Shown piece after piece: positions 24,461-32,943 of a DNA stretch of 64,000 bases (its first letter is position 1; the number at the start of each line of letters is the position of its first letter). Below the pieces are notes generated by a model. The model did not search any database. It was not told where the DNA came from and saw nothing but the letters and a program-made list of their open reading frames with translations. Origin of the DNA: Streptomyces sp. ICBB 8177 (lineage in GTDB: Bacteria; Actinomycetota; Actinomycetes; Streptomycetales; Streptomycetaceae); NCBI RefSeq assembly GCF_003144095.1, contig NZ_NSKH01000018.1:2137541-2201540 (forward strand), given 5' to 3'. The translations under genes and the position numbers were made by a program.

Positions 24461-24814
24461 GCCGAGCCTCCGATACCTGTCCGCCTGCGTGTCCGTGTCC
24501 CTGACGTCCTCGACGCCCTCGGCGTCCTCGGCGCGCCGGGCGCCTCGGGCGCTCTCGGCACCCCGGACGCCCTGGCGCCCCAAGAGGGCTCACCCGCTCC
24601 GCGACGAGCGGCGCTCCCCACCCGAAGGGGTGCAAAGGATCAAAGGCAAGACTAGCCGCCCCAGGGTGCCTGGTCGCGACGCGCCCGCCAAGGAAAGACC
24701 AACTTCCGGCTGCCCGGTGCGACGCGCGGCAAGCCGCCTCGCCGAGGGTACCCGCGGTGTCACTCCCCGGGGTCACCCGGGCGGGCGACGACGTGCCCCC
24801 GCGGCGGGGGGCGC
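24461..24814 (-). promoter_or_regulatory. Promoter and leader region of the MgtE-like/DUF1003 operon
   Basis: There is no gene in these 354 nt. On the minus strand a TAGTCT -10-like hexamer lies near 24650, followed by an A/T-richer patch and then a repeat array (24506-24577). The leader would be about 180 nt. It resembles no riboswitch that I can recognise. Confidence 0.45.
24506..24577. repeat. 9-nt imperfect tandem repeat, eight copies
   Basis: Eight consecutive 9-nt units resembling GCCCTCGGC (for example GTCCTCGAC, GCCCTCGGC, GTCCTCGGC, GCTCTCGGC) lie in the leader of the MgtE-like gene. Confidence 0.7.
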
Positions 24815-25366
24815 TCAGCGGCCGGAGCGGCGGCGGCCGAACAGCAGCCGGGGCAGTGCGGCGGGCACCGGACGGCGGGTGATGGCGGCGGTCGGCACCG
24901 GGGCGGCGGCGCCACTGCCGTCGGACATCGCCCCGGGGTGCTCGGCGGGCGGTCCGGACGGCTCCAGCCGCAGCACCCGGCACTCGCGGGCCCAGCGCTC
25001 CGTGATGGTGTCGGCGTCCGGCGCGTTGAGCCGCTTGCCCTTCAGCTCCTCGACGGCCGCCCGCCACGCCTCGCCGTGCGGCGCGAGTTCCCGGACCACG
25101 GCCGTGAAGGCGACCAGGCGGCCGCCCTTGTCCTTGCTGCGCACGGTGACCGTGGCCTCGGCGCCGTCCGCGAGCCCGCGCAGCGGCTGCTCGCCGGGGC
25201 CGCCGCCGACCAAACACACCGCGCCGTCCAGCCAGACGTGCCACAGGCCGACCGCCGGGCCTTCGGTGCCGCGCACCCACAGCAGCCCCGACTTCTTGGC
25301 CGCCTCCTCGATCAGCGCGCGTCCCAGCAGCTCGCGCCGCGCGGTCTCCGTTTCAGCCTCCGCCAT
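24815..25366 (-). CDS. Hypothetical protein, possibly FMN-binding split-barrel-like
   Basis: A 183-residue protein without signal or membrane segments. A short helix (ETARRELLGRALIEEAAKKSG) leads into beta-rich sequence (LLWVRG, GLWHVWLDGAVCLVGGGPGEQPL, ATVTVRSKDKGGRLVAFTAVVREL), whose pattern resembles pyridoxamine-oxidase-like split barrels; this is only a fold guess. The C-terminal ~50 residues are disordered and basic. The ATG at 25366 is chosen because TAGGGT lies 7 nt upstream, the same leaderless pattern as dapE. An upstream GTG is less likely. Confidence 0.65.
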   Translation of the reverse strand: MAEAETETARRELLGRALIEEAAKKSGLLWVRGTEGPAVGLWHVWLDGAVCLVGGGPGEQPLRGLADGAEATVTVRSKDKGGRLVAFTAVVRELAPHGEAWRAAVEELKGKRLNAPDADTITERWARECRVLRLEPSGPPAEHPGAMSDGSGAAAPVPTAAITRRPVPAALPRLLFGRRRSGR

Positions 25367-25373
25367 GCGGGCC

Positions 25374-25379
25374 ACCCTA
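25374..25379 (-). promoter_or_regulatory. -10 hexamer of a putative leaderless promoter
   Basis: TAGGGT on the minus strand, 7 nt before the ATG at 25366. Confidence 0.5.
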
Positions 25380-25488
25380 GTACCGGGTCCCGGCCGAGCT
25401 GTCCGGCCGGTGGACGGTCAGTTCCGTGAGGGGGTCACGCCCCTTACGCTGAACGGGTCCTCGAACCGCTGTCCGAGCTGCTGAAGGG

Positions 25489-26484
25489 GTGTGCCCCACG
25501 TTGTCCGGCGCCTCGCCCGTCTCCCGGGCCCGTACGACGCGCCCGGCCGCCGGGCCGACGACCGGCCCCGGTGCGCCGGTCCCGTCGCCCCGCACCGATC
25601 TGGTGCTGCTGGCGGTCGCGGTCGCCGGGATCTCGATGTCGGCGCCGCTGGTGGCCGCCACCGCCGCGCCCGCCCTGGCCATCGCCTTCTGGCGCAACGC
25701 CATGGCGGTGGGCGTGCTCAGCCCCTTCGTGCTGCTGCGCTCGCGCGGGGAGTTGCGCCGGATGGGGCGGCGCGCGGTGCTGCTGTCGGTGGCGGCCGGC
25801 TGCGTGCTCGCGCTGCACTTCGGGCTGTGGCTGCCCAGCCTGTCGATGACCTCGGTCGCCTCCTCCACCGCGCTGGTGACCACCACGCCGATCTGGACCA
25901 CGCTGATCCTGCGGCTGCGCGGGCAGCGCAGGCCGGGCCTGGTGTGGGCGGGCAGCGCGCTGGCCATCGTGGGCGTCGTGACCGTCTCCGGGGTCGACTT
26001 CTCCACCTCCGCCCGCGCCCTGGGCGGCGACGCGCTGGCGCTGGCCGGGGGCATGGCGGCGGCCGGGTACGTGCTGCTGGGCGCCGAGGTGCGGCGCACC
26101 GTCGGCACGGCCGCGTACACCTACGTCTGCTACGGCACCACGGCCGTCGTGCTGCTCGCCGCCTGCCTGCTCTCCGGCGCCTCGGTGGGCTCCGGGTACT
26201 CGGCGGACACCTGGGCCAAGCTGGTCGCGCTCACCGTCGCCGCGCAACTGCTGGGGCACTCGCTGATCAACCGGGTGGTGCGCGGCCTCGGCCCGTCCGT
26301 CACCTCCACCGCGATCCTGCTGGAGACGCCCGGCGCCGCGCTGATCGCGGCGGTCTGGCTGGGCCAGCGCCCGCCGCTCGCGGTCTACCCGGGCCTGGTG
26401 GTGATCCTCGCCGGACTCGCCCTGGTCATCCTCTCCGGCCGCCGCGAGGGCCGCGCCGCGCCGCAGCCCGACAGCGGCGTCTGA
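25489..26484 (+). CDS. EamA-family (DMT) membrane transporter
   Basis: A 331-residue protein with about ten membrane helices in two EamA repeats. After a polar ~35-residue start the first helix is [19 protein letters not shown]. Conserved features are AIAFWRNAMAV in the first repeat, LPSLSMTSVASSTALVTTTPIW, and LINRVVRGLGPSVTSTAILLETPGAALIA in the second repeat. DMT permeases export or import small metabolites; the substrate is unknown. The GTG start at 25489 directly follows AAGGG, which is closer than usual, so the true start may be downstream. It converges with corA after 15 nt. Confidence 0.85.
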   Translation: MCPTLSGASPVSRARTTRPAAGPTTGPGAPVPSPRTDLVLLAVAVAGISMSAPLVAATAAPALAIAFWRNAMAVGVLSPFVLLRSRGELRRMGRRAVLLSVAAGCVLALHFGLWLPSLSMTSVASSTALVTTTPIWTTLILRLRGQRRPGLVWAGSALAIVGVVTVSGVDFSTSARALGGDALALAGGMAAAGYVLLGAEVRRTVGTAAYTYVCYGTTAVVLLAACLLSGASVGSGYSADTWAKLVALTVAAQLLGHSLINRVVRGLGPSVTSTAILLETPGAALIAAVWLGQRPPLAVYPGLVVILAGLALVILSGRREGRAAPQPDSGV

Positions 26485-26499
26485 CCCGGCCCCGCGCCC

Positions 26500-27603
26500 C
26501 TACAGCCAGCCGTTGCGGCGGAAGCCCCGGTGGATCGCCGCGCAGACGACGACCATGGCGACCAGCACCACGTAGTAGCCGTAGCGGGTGTGCAGTTCGG
26601 GCATGTGCGTGAAGTTCATCCCGTACACGCCGGTGATCATCGTCGGCACGGCGAGGATCGCCGCCCACGCGGTGATCTTGCGCATGTCCTCGTTCTGCGC
26701 GACGGTCGCCTGTGCCAGGTTGGCCTGGAGGATGGAGTTGAGCAGGTCGTCGAAGCCCACGACCTGTTCGTGCACCCGCGCGAGGTGGTCGGCGACGTCC
26801 CGGAAGTAGGTGCGCACCTGCGGGTCCACGCTCGGCATCGGGCGCTCGCTCAGCAACTGGGTGGGCCGCAGCAGCGGGCCCACCGCGCGCTTGAACTCCA
26901 GCACCTCCCGCTTGAGCTGGTAGATCCGCCCGGCCGTCTCCATCCCGCCGGAGCCGGTGGTCGAGGTGGAGAACACGTCGATCTCCACCTCGTCGATGTC
27001 GTTCTGCACGGCGGCGGCGACCGCGAGGTAGTCGTCCACCACGCGGTCGGCGATGGCGTGCAGCACCGCGCTCGGCCCCTTGGCCAACAACGCGGAATCG
27101 GACTCCAGGCGGTGCCGCAGCGAGCGCAGCGAGCCGTGGCCGCCGTGCCGCACGGTGACCACGAAGTCGGCGCCGGTGAAGACCATCACCTCACCGGTCT
27201 CCACCACCTCGCTGGTGGCGGTCAGTTCGGTGTGCTCGACGTAGCGCACGGTCTTGAAGACGGTGAACAGCGTCTCGTCGTACCGTTCCAGCTTGGGGCG
27301 CTGGTGGGCGTGGACGGCGTCCTCGACGGCCAGCGGGTGCAGGCCGAACTCCTTGGCGATACCGGCGAGTTCGGCCTCGCCGGGTTCGTGCAGGCCGATC
27401 CACACGAAGCCGTCGCCGGCCTCGCGCACCCGCGCCAGGGCCGCGGCCGGCGTCAACTGGCCCGAGGCGCGCCGCCCTTCGCGGTAGACGGCGCAGTCGA
27501 CCACGGAGTCGGCCAGCGGCTCGCAGGGCCGGGCGCCACCGGCTCCGTTCGCCTTGCGGAACGCCGGGCGTACGGCCGCGCGCAGATCGCGGATCATCGA
27601 CAT
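26500..27603 (-). CDS. corA: CorA-family magnesium/cobalt transporter
   Basis: A 367-residue protein. A large cytosolic alpha/beta domain (to ~305) is followed by two membrane helices, with the pore signature GMN at 328-330 (GVYGMNFTHMPE) and a basic end (HRGFRRNGWL). It forms a pentameric Mg2+ channel. The ATG at 27603 follows AAGGAG at 8 nt; the open frame continues upstream but without a site. The M. tuberculosis counterpart is Rv1239c in the same conserved stretch. A ~540-nt gene-free region upstream may regulate it. Confidence 0.95.
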   Translation of the reverse strand: MSMIRDLRAAVRPAFRKANGAGGARPCEPLADSVVDCAVYREGRRASGQLTPAAALARVREAGDGFVWIGLHEPGEAELAGIAKEFGLHPLAVEDAVHAHQRPKLERYDETLFTVFKTVRYVEHTELTATSEVVETGEVMVFTGADFVVTVRHGGHGSLRSLRHRLESDSALLAKGPSAVLHAIADRVVDDYLAVAAAVQNDIDEVEIDVFSTSTTGSGGMETAGRIYQLKREVLEFKRAVGPLLRPTQLLSERPMPSVDPQVRTYFRDVADHLARVHEQVVGFDDLLNSILQANLAQATVAQNEDMRKITAWAAILAVPTMITGVYGMNFTHMPELHTRYGYYVVLVAMVVVCAAIHRGFRRNGWL

Positions 27604-28130
27604 GGGGCAGGCTCCTTCGCGGACCGGCCGCCGGACCGGTGGAAGAGGGGTCCGGGGCGTGACGGTGAGGACGAGGAAGCTCTTCCGGAACGGACCACCC
27701 GGTGCGGCGCCCGCACGGGACGCCGCCCACGGCACGAGCCGCCGTACGGGACCGCAGGGGTCCGCGGGGACCGGACGGGAACGCTGCCCCGAGCGGCGGC
27801 GGGCGAGGGGTGGGCCGGTGCGCCCGGCGGAGGGCCGGACGGCACGCGATGAGCGGGCGGTACGCGAACGGGCGATCGGCGGGAACGGCGCGTCCCGCCG
27901 GCGGGCGGACGCGGCGCGCGCCCCGGGTCGTCAGACGCGGGCGGGCTCAGGACCGGAAGAGCTGCCGGTACTGCACGGTCGACTGGGATCCATCGCAGCC
28001 CCACCTCCTCCGGCCGGTCCCCGAGCGGGGATGTCCACGCTGGTGCGGTCCGCCGTGGCGGCGGCCAGCGGTTCACCATACCAAGGCGGCCCGGCACCGG
28101 CCGCCCCCGTGGCGTGCCCCTGACGCGCTC
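27604..28130 (-). promoter_or_regulatory. Long gene-free region upstream of corA
   Basis: About 530 nt without a supported gene between corA (minus) and the SUFU-domain gene (plus). On the minus strand GGTATGGTG near 28075 is a possible -10 region. Several GC-rich inverted repeats occur, for example GGCGGGA / TCCCGCC near 27880-27902. I searched by eye for the M-box magnesium riboswitch and found only a partial resemblance. Confidence 0.4.
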
Positions 28131-28136
28131 TATGCT
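28131..28136 (+). promoter_or_regulatory. -10 hexamer of a putative leaderless promoter
   Basis: TATGCT, 6 nt before the ATG of the SUFU-domain gene. Confidence 0.5.
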
Positions 28137-28142
28137 CCCGCT

Positions 28143-28745
28143 ATGTCTGACGTGGTGGAGTTGGCGGAGGCACGGCTGCGCGCGGCGCTCGGCGAACCGG
28201 ATGCCCGCGCGGCGGTGACCTTCCTGGGCACCGAGCGCATCGAGGTGCTGCGCTTCACCGGGGGCGGTGCAGGGCCCGACCGCGACGTGGTGCGCTACGC
28301 GACGCTCGGGATGTCGCGGGAGCCGATGAGCGATCCCACCTCGCCCACCGCCGACCCGGTGCGCGGGCCGCGTGCCGAGCTGGTGCTGTCGGTGCGCGCC
28401 GGCCGTGCCGACACCGACAAGGCGCTGCGCCCGCTGGCCGTGCTCGCCGCGTCGCCGCAGGTCGAGGGCGTGATCGTGGCGCCGGGCGGGTCACTGGACC
28501 TGGGGGAGCCGCTGTGGCCCGGGGCGCCGTTCTCCGCGGTGCTGGTGGGCGAGCCGGGCGGGCTGGTCGAGGACCTGGAGCTGGACGAGCCGATGGACCC
28601 GGTCCGCTTCTTCCCGCTGCTGCCGATGACGCCCGACGAGGCCGCCTGGAAGCGGGTGCACGGCGCCGCCGCCCTCCAGGAACGCTGGCTGGCGACGGGC
28701 ACCGATCTGCGCGACCCGCTGCGCGCGGGGGTCGACCTGGGCTGA
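28143..28745 (+). CDS. Suppressor-of-fused (SUFU) domain protein
   Basis: A 200-residue soluble protein that resembles the bacterial SUFU domain family (IEVLRFTGGGAGPDRDVVRYATLGMSREPM, then AELVLSVRAGRADTDKALRPLAVLAASP and FFPLLPMTPDEAAWKRVHG). Bacterial members are often immunity proteins or proteins of unknown function. No toxin gene is adjacent, so an immunity role is not indicated. The start is supported by a -10 hexamer 6 nt upstream. It converges with the MFS gene across a small hairpin. Confidence 0.82.
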   Translation: MSDVVELAEARLRAALGEPDARAAVTFLGTERIEVLRFTGGGAGPDRDVVRYATLGMSREPMSDPTSPTADPVRGPRAELVLSVRAGRADTDKALRPLAVLAASPQVEGVIVAPGGSLDLGEPLWPGAPFSAVLVGEPGGLVEDLELDEPMDPVRFFPLLPMTPDEAAWKRVHGAAALQERWLATGTDLRDPLRAGVDLG

Positions 28746-28797
28746 CGGCGGCCGCTCGTCCACCCCGCTTTCCCGCGGGTAGGGGACGCGCGCCCGG

Positions 28798-28815
28798 CCC
28801 GCCCGTGTGGGCGGG
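28798..28815. terminator. Short hairpin between convergent genes
   Basis: CCCGCCC-GTGT-GGGCGGG, a 7-bp perfect stem with a 4-nt loop, 5 nt before the MFS stop codon on the opposite strand. Confidence 0.5.
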
Positions 28816-28820
28816 TCCGC

Positions 28821-30080
28821 TCAGTCCGCGAACACCGCCACGCTGTCCTGGGTCGCGTGCACGGGCTCCAACTCCTCGGCCTCCTGCCGCAGTTGGCGCC
28901 GCCGCACCACCACGATGCCCGAGCCCACCAGTGCGGCGAGCCCCGCGACCAGGAACGGCACGTGCGGGTTGGTCCAGCCCGCGATCTTCGGCGCGAGGTA
29001 GGGCGCTGCGGCCGCCGCGAACCAGCGCACGAAGTTGTAGCCCGCGCTCGCCACCGGTCGCGGCGCGTCCGAGACCCCGAGCGCCAGCTCGGTGAAGACG
29101 GTGTTGTTCAGGCCGATGAACGCGCCGGAGGCGATGGTCGCCGCGATCGCGGTGGTGTGGTCGCCGTAGCCGAGCACCACCAGGTCGAGCGCGAGCAGCA
29201 CCAGCGAGGTGCCCAGCACCTTCAGCGATCCGAAGCGTTCCTGCACGCGCGGCGCGACCAGCACCGAGAAGACCGCCAGCAGCAGCCCCCAGGCGAAGAA
29301 GACGCCGCCGGAGCGGTACGGGCTCATGTCGAGCACGAAGGGGGTGAAGGCCAGCACGGTGAAGAACGCGTAGTTGTAGAAGAACGCGCTCGCCGCGGCG
29401 GACGCCAGCCCGCCGTGCCCCAGCGCCCGGATCGGGTCGAGCACCGAGGTCTTGCGCGCGGGCTTCGGCTGCTCCTTCAGAAAGCAGGTGATGGCGACGA
29501 ACCCGATGGCCATCAGGACGGCGGTGCCGAAGAACGGGTAGCGCCACTTGAGGTTGCCCAGGATCGCCCCGACCAGCGGCCCGCAGGCCATGCCGAGGCC
29601 CAGTGCCGACTCGTACAGCAGGATCGCCGCGGCGCTGCCTCCGGCCGCGGCGCCGACGATGACGGCGAGCGAGGTGGAGACGAACAGCGCGTTGCCCAGG
29701 CCCCACCCGGCGCGGAAGCCGACGAGTTCGCCGACCGAGTGCGAGGTGCCGGCCAGCGCCGCGAAGACCACCACGAGCGCGAGCCCGGCCAGCAGTGTCC
29801 TGCGCCCGCCGATCCGGCTGGAGACGAAACCGGTGATCAGCATCGCGAACGCGGTGATCAGGAAGTAGCTGGTGAACAGCAGGGACACCTGGCCGGGGGT
29901 GGCGTTCAGTCCCTTGGCGATGGACGGCAGGATCGGGTCGACCAGGCCGATGCCCATGAACGCGACGACGGCCGCGCCCGCGGTCGCCCACACGGCCCTG
30001 GGCTGCTTCAGCAGGCTCCGGCCGCCCTCGTCGAACGGGTCCTGCTCCGGGGTCCCCGGACGCGGGTCGGTGCGTGGCAC
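28821..30080 (-). CDS. MFS multidrug-type efflux transporter
   Basis: A 419-residue protein with twelve predicted membrane helices. The first helix region is AVWATAGAAVVAFMGIGLVDPILPSI; the loop between helices 2 and 3 carries the MFS signature GFVSSRIGGRRTLL, and GLGMACGPLVGAILGNLKWR is typical of drug/H+ antiporters of the DHA1 type. The GTG at 30080 follows GAGGAG. The upstream region contains a strong sigma-70-type promoter with operator-like repeats, suggesting repression relieved by a ligand. No local regulator gene is adjacent. The substrate is unknown. Confidence 0.9.
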   Translation of the reverse strand: MPRTDPRPGTPEQDPFDEGGRSLLKQPRAVWATAGAAVVAFMGIGLVDPILPSIAKGLNATPGQVSLLFTSYFLITAFAMLITGFVSSRIGGRRTLLAGLALVVVFAALAGTSHSVGELVGFRAGWGLGNALFVSTSLAVIVGAAAGGSAAAILLYESALGLGMACGPLVGAILGNLKWRYPFFGTAVLMAIGFVAITCFLKEQPKPARKTSVLDPIRALGHGGLASAAASAFFYNYAFFTVLAFTPFVLDMSPYRSGGVFFAWGLLLAVFSVLVAPRVQERFGSLKVLGTSLVLLALDLVVLGYGDHTTAIAATIASGAFIGLNNTVFTELALGVSDAPRPVASAGYNFVRWFAAAAAPYLAPKIAGWTNPHVPFLVAGLAALVGSGIVVVRRRQLRQEAEELEPVHATQDSVAVFAD

Positions 30081-30145
30081 GGTGGCTCCTCACTCCCGGG
30101 ATCACGACCGGGTTCACGATGCCCTCAGATAGTTGCGCTTTACAC

Positions 30146-30174
30146 ATATTACGTCGACAGGTCGATAGATGCAA
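30146..30174 (-). promoter_or_regulatory. Promoter with operator-like repeats for the MFS gene
   Basis: On the minus strand TTGCAT and TAATAT are separated by exactly 17 nt. The tandem repeat GATGCAA-GATGCAA (30168-30181) overlaps the -35, and TAGTTGC/GCAACTA (30130-30136 and 30178-30184) flank the site. The arrangement suggests a repressor-bound promoter. Confidence 0.6.
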
Positions 30175-30293
30175 GATGCAACTACATGGCCGGAGTGCCT
30201 CCGGGCGCGCGGCGGCGTCCGTACCCAACGACCCACCGCAGATGGGTGATCGTCCTTGACGACCCCGGGCGCGGGGGAGGACCGTGGGTCGCT

Positions 30294-30968
30294 ATGAGGG
30301 GCGAACCCAGTTGCCCGAAGTGCGGTGGCCGGGTCCGGGCGCCCGGCCTCTTCGCCGATTCCTGGCAGTGCGACGACCACGGGACGGTGTATCCGTTGCA
30401 GCCCGTGGTGCCGCCGAGCGTGGAAGCGCTCGGCGTCGCCGTGAACCGCTCCCAGGTGCCCGTCTGGATGCCCTGGCCGCTGCCGGTCGGCTGGCTGTTC
30501 ACCGGGATCGCCGCCGCCGGGGACGACCGCAGCGGTGGGCGCGCGACCGCGGTGGCCTGCTCCGGGCCGGGCCCGCTGGGCGGACCGGGGGAGCTGCTGT
30601 TCGTCGCCGAGGAGCTGGGTGTCGGCCTCGGCGCCCGGTACGCGGGCATCCCCGGGCCCGACCCCGGCCCGCGGATGTGCGTGGACCAGCCGCCGCACGC
30701 CAAGGTGCTGGCCGCGGGACGCCCCACGCCGCTGTGGCACGTCGCCAACGCGCCCGCCGACCGCGCCGTCTTCGCGGGCGAGGCACGCGGGCTGTGGCTG
30801 TGGGCGGTCGCCTGGCCCGAGCAGTCCGGCCTGCTGCTCTACGACGAACTGGTGCTGACCGATCTGCGGGACGCCGGAGCCGAGGTGGACCTGCTGCCCT
30901 GCGGGGCGCTGTCGCCCAGGCTGCTCGGCCGCCCCGCGCCGCACGACGACCTCCTCGGCCCGGGGTGA
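30294..30968 (+). CDS. DUF6758-like protein with N-terminal zinc ribbon
   Basis: A 224-residue streptomycete protein. It begins with a short zinc-binding module (CPKCGGRVRAPGLFADSWQC-x2-H). The rest is a soluble alpha/beta part with WMPWPLPVGWLFTGIAAAGD, VACSGPGPLGGPGELLFVAEELGVGLGARYAG and a Trp-rich WLWAVAWPEQSG. I associate it with DUF6758, which lies next to the PHP-domain gene in streptomycetes. No enzymatic motif is visible. The ATG at 30294 has GGGGAGG about 13 nt upstream, which is distant, so the start is tentative. Confidence 0.72.
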   Translation: MRGEPSCPKCGGRVRAPGLFADSWQCDDHGTVYPLQPVVPPSVEALGVAVNRSQVPVWMPWPLPVGWLFTGIAAAGDDRSGGRATAVACSGPGPLGGPGELLFVAEELGVGLGARYAGIPGPDPGPRMCVDQPPHAKVLAAGRPTPLWHVANAPADRAVFAGEARGLWLWAVAWPEQSGLLLYDELVLTDLRDAGAEVDLLPCGALSPRLLGRPAPHDDLLGPG

Positions 30969-31085
30969 CGCATCCGACCCTGTCCTGGGATTTACCGGTA
31001 GCGACCGGCAGTTATCCTTGGTTTCGCAAGTGCGCCCCCATGGCGATCGCCGTCACGAATCGAAGGCAGGGAAGGAGTCCGCGTC

Positions 31086-31943
31086 GTGCGCATCGACCTG
31101 CACGCCCACTCCACCGCCTCCGACGGCACGGACACCCCGGCCGAGCTGATGCGAGGCGCCGCCGCCGAGGGCCTCGACGTCGTCGCCCTCACCGACCACG
31201 ACACCGTCGGCGGGTACGCGGAGGCAAAGGACGCGGTCCGCGCGCTGGACGGCGCGCTCACCCTGGTCACCGGCGCGGAGCTGTCCTGCCGGCTGGGTGG
31301 CACCAGCCTGCACATGCTCGCCTACCTCTTCGACCCCGCCGAGCCGGTGCTCGCCGCCGAGCGCGAACTCGTCCGCGACGACCGGGTGCCGCGCGCCCGG
31401 GGCATGGTCGCCAAGCTGCGCGACCTCGGCGTGCCGATCACCTGGGAGCAGGTCGCCCGGATCGCCGGGGACGGCAGCGTCGGCCGCCCGCACGTCGCCT
31501 CCGCCCTGGTCGAACTCGGCGTCGTGGACACCGTCTCGGACGCCTTCACCCCCGAGTGGCTGGCCGACGGCGGCCGCGCGTACGTGGAGAAGCACGAGCT
31601 GGACCCCTTCGACGCCATCCGCCTGGTCAAGGGCGCCGGCGGCGTCACCGTCTTCGCCCACCCGGCCGCCGCCAAACGCGGCCGGACCATCCCGGAGGCC
31701 GCGATAGCGGAGATGGCCGCCGCGGGCCTGGACGGCATCGAGGTCGACCACATGGACCACGACGAGCCGACCCGCGCCCGCCTGCGCGCCCTCGCCGCCG
31801 AACTGGACCTGCTGACCACCGGTTCCAGCGACTACCACGGCAGCCGCAAGAGCTGTCGGCTCGGGGAGTACACCACCGACCCCGAGGTCTACCGGGAGAT
31901 CTCCCGTCGGGCCACCGGCGCCGTGCCGATCACCGCCATCTAG
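31086..31943 (+). CDS. PHP-domain metal-dependent phosphoesterase
   Basis: A 285-residue protein with the PHP metal-binding set: DLHAHSTASDG (H6, H8), ALTDHDT (D and H near 37-39), GAELSC (Glu), FAHPAA (His) and SSDYHG (Asp and His near 249-252). Related proteins hydrolyse 3',5'-nucleoside bisphosphates or act as 5'-3' exonucleases (the YciV/RnaAM type), so a role in nucleotide recycling or RNA end processing is plausible. The GTG follows AAGGAG at 8 nt. It may be co-transcribed with the DUF6758-like gene 117 nt upstream and with marC downstream. Confidence 0.9.
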   Translation: MRIDLHAHSTASDGTDTPAELMRGAAAEGLDVVALTDHDTVGGYAEAKDAVRALDGALTLVTGAELSCRLGGTSLHMLAYLFDPAEPVLAAERELVRDDRVPRARGMVAKLRDLGVPITWEQVARIAGDGSVGRPHVASALVELGVVDTVSDAFTPEWLADGGRAYVEKHELDPFDAIRLVKGAGGVTVFAHPAAAKRGRTIPEAAIAEMAAAGLDGIEVDHMDHDEPTRARLRALAAELDLLTTGSSDYHGSRKSCRLGEYTTDPEVYREISRRATGAVPITAI

Positions 31944-32094
31944 CGCGGGACACCGGCTCCGCCCTCCCGGCCCGCCGCCCCGACCGGCGGGACACCCCTG
32001 CACGACCGCAAGCCCCCTCCCGTACGCCGGTGCGCCCCGCCGCGCCGCCGTAGCGAACGTCCCCGCACCGCGACCGCGAAAGCTCCCACTGAAC

Positions 32095-32703
32095 ATGTTC
32101 GACGTCACCCTCTTCGGGTCGGTCTTCGTCACGCTCTTCGTGATCATGGACCCGCCCGGCATCACCCCGATCTTCATCGCGCTCACCGGTGGCCGCGCCG
32201 CCAAGGTGCAGCGCCGGATGGCCTGGCAGGCGGTGCTCGTCGCGTTCGGCGTGATCGCCGTCTTCGCCCTGTGCGGCCAGCAGATCCTGGACTACCTGCA
32301 CGTCTCGGTGCCCGCGCTGCGCATCTCCGGCGGTCTGCTCCTGCTGCTGATCGCGCTGGACCTGCTCACCGGCAAGGCGGACGAGCCGAGCCAGACCAAG
32401 GACGTCAACGTGGCCCTGGTCCCGCTGGGCATGCCGCTGCTGGCCGGTCCCGGCGCCATCGTCACCGTGATCCTCGCCGTCCAGCACGCCAGCGGCCCCA
32501 GCCAGGAGATCTCGGTGTGGGCGGCGATCGTTGCCATGCACATCGTGCTGTGGCTGACCATGCGCTACTCGCTGGCGATCATCCGGCTGATCAAGGACGG
32601 CGGCGTGGTCCTGGTGACCCGGCTGTCGGGCATGCTGCTGTCCGCGATCGCCGTGCAGCAGGTCGCCAACGGCGTCATGGGCTTCGTCCACGGCGGCAGC
32701 TGA
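32095..32703 (+). CDS. MarC-family integral membrane protein
   Basis: A 202-residue protein with six predicted membrane helices. The family core is FVIMDPPGITPIFIALT near the start, RISGGLLLLLIALDLL in the middle, PLGMPLLAGPGAIVTVI as the second half-repeat and RLSGMLLSAIAVQQVANG at the end. MarC proteins form an inverted-repeat transporter-like fold; despite the name they are not established in multiple antibiotic resistance. Substrate unknown. It is followed by a hairpin terminator. Confidence 0.92.
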   Translation: MFDVTLFGSVFVTLFVIMDPPGITPIFIALTGGRAAKVQRRMAWQAVLVAFGVIAVFALCGQQILDYLHVSVPALRISGGLLLLLIALDLLTGKADEPSQTKDVNVALVPLGMPLLAGPGAIVTVILAVQHASGPSQEISVWAAIVAMHIVLWLTMRYSLAIIRLIKDGGVVLVTRLSGMLLSAIAVQQVANGVMGFVHGGS

Positions 32704-32746
32704 CCCCGCCCCGCCGCGCCGCCGCGCCCGGGCCCGCGTACGCGAA

Positions 32747-32776
32747 AGCGCCCCGTACCACGATGTACGGGGCGCT
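32747..32776. terminator. Terminator between marC-like gene and small conserved gene
   Basis: A 12-bp perfect stem (AGCGCCCCGTAC / GTACGGGGCGCT) with a 6-nt loop between two convergent genes. Confidence 0.8.
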
Positions 32777-32799
32777 CGTTCGGCGTTCTACGCCGTGAC

Positions 32800-32943
32800 C
32801 TACTGCTCCGCGGGGCGGATGTAGAGCCGCTGCCCGGTGGCGGCGGCCTGCTGCACGATCGTCTTGACGGAGGCGGCGTCCACGACGGTGCTGTCGACGG
32901 CGGTGCCGGTCGCGTCGTCGAGGCGCATGATTTCGAAGCGCAC
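32800..32943 (-). CDS. Small conserved streptomycete protein, 47 residues
   Basis: The protein begins (M)RFEIMRLDD and continues TAVDSTVVDAASVKTIVQQ, ending YIRPAEQ. It has a beta-alpha-beta pattern and resembles small conserved proteins I recall at this position in streptomycetes. The GTG at 32943 has GGGAG six nt upstream and gives a compact domain; longer upstream extension is low complexity. An A+T-rich patch at 33075-33130 (ATATTCCGTACGC, AAAAACTTTC) probably carries its promoter. Function unknown. Confidence 0.75.
   Translation of the reverse strand: MRFEIMRLDDATGTAVDSTVVDAASVKTIVQQAAATGQRLYIRPAEQ

Noticed and set aside
27604-28130. M-box magnesium riboswitch before corA
   Set aside because: A minus-strand segment near 27960-28010 contains GGTGGGGCTGCGATGG and CAGTACCGGCAGCTCTT, loosely like M-box ends, but the interval between them is far too short and the core pairing elements are missing.
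30284-32053. A 589-codon plus-strand frame across the DUF6758-like and PHP genes
   Set aside because: The product is Arg/Ala/Gly-rich without domains and lies in a shifted frame over two recognisable genes.
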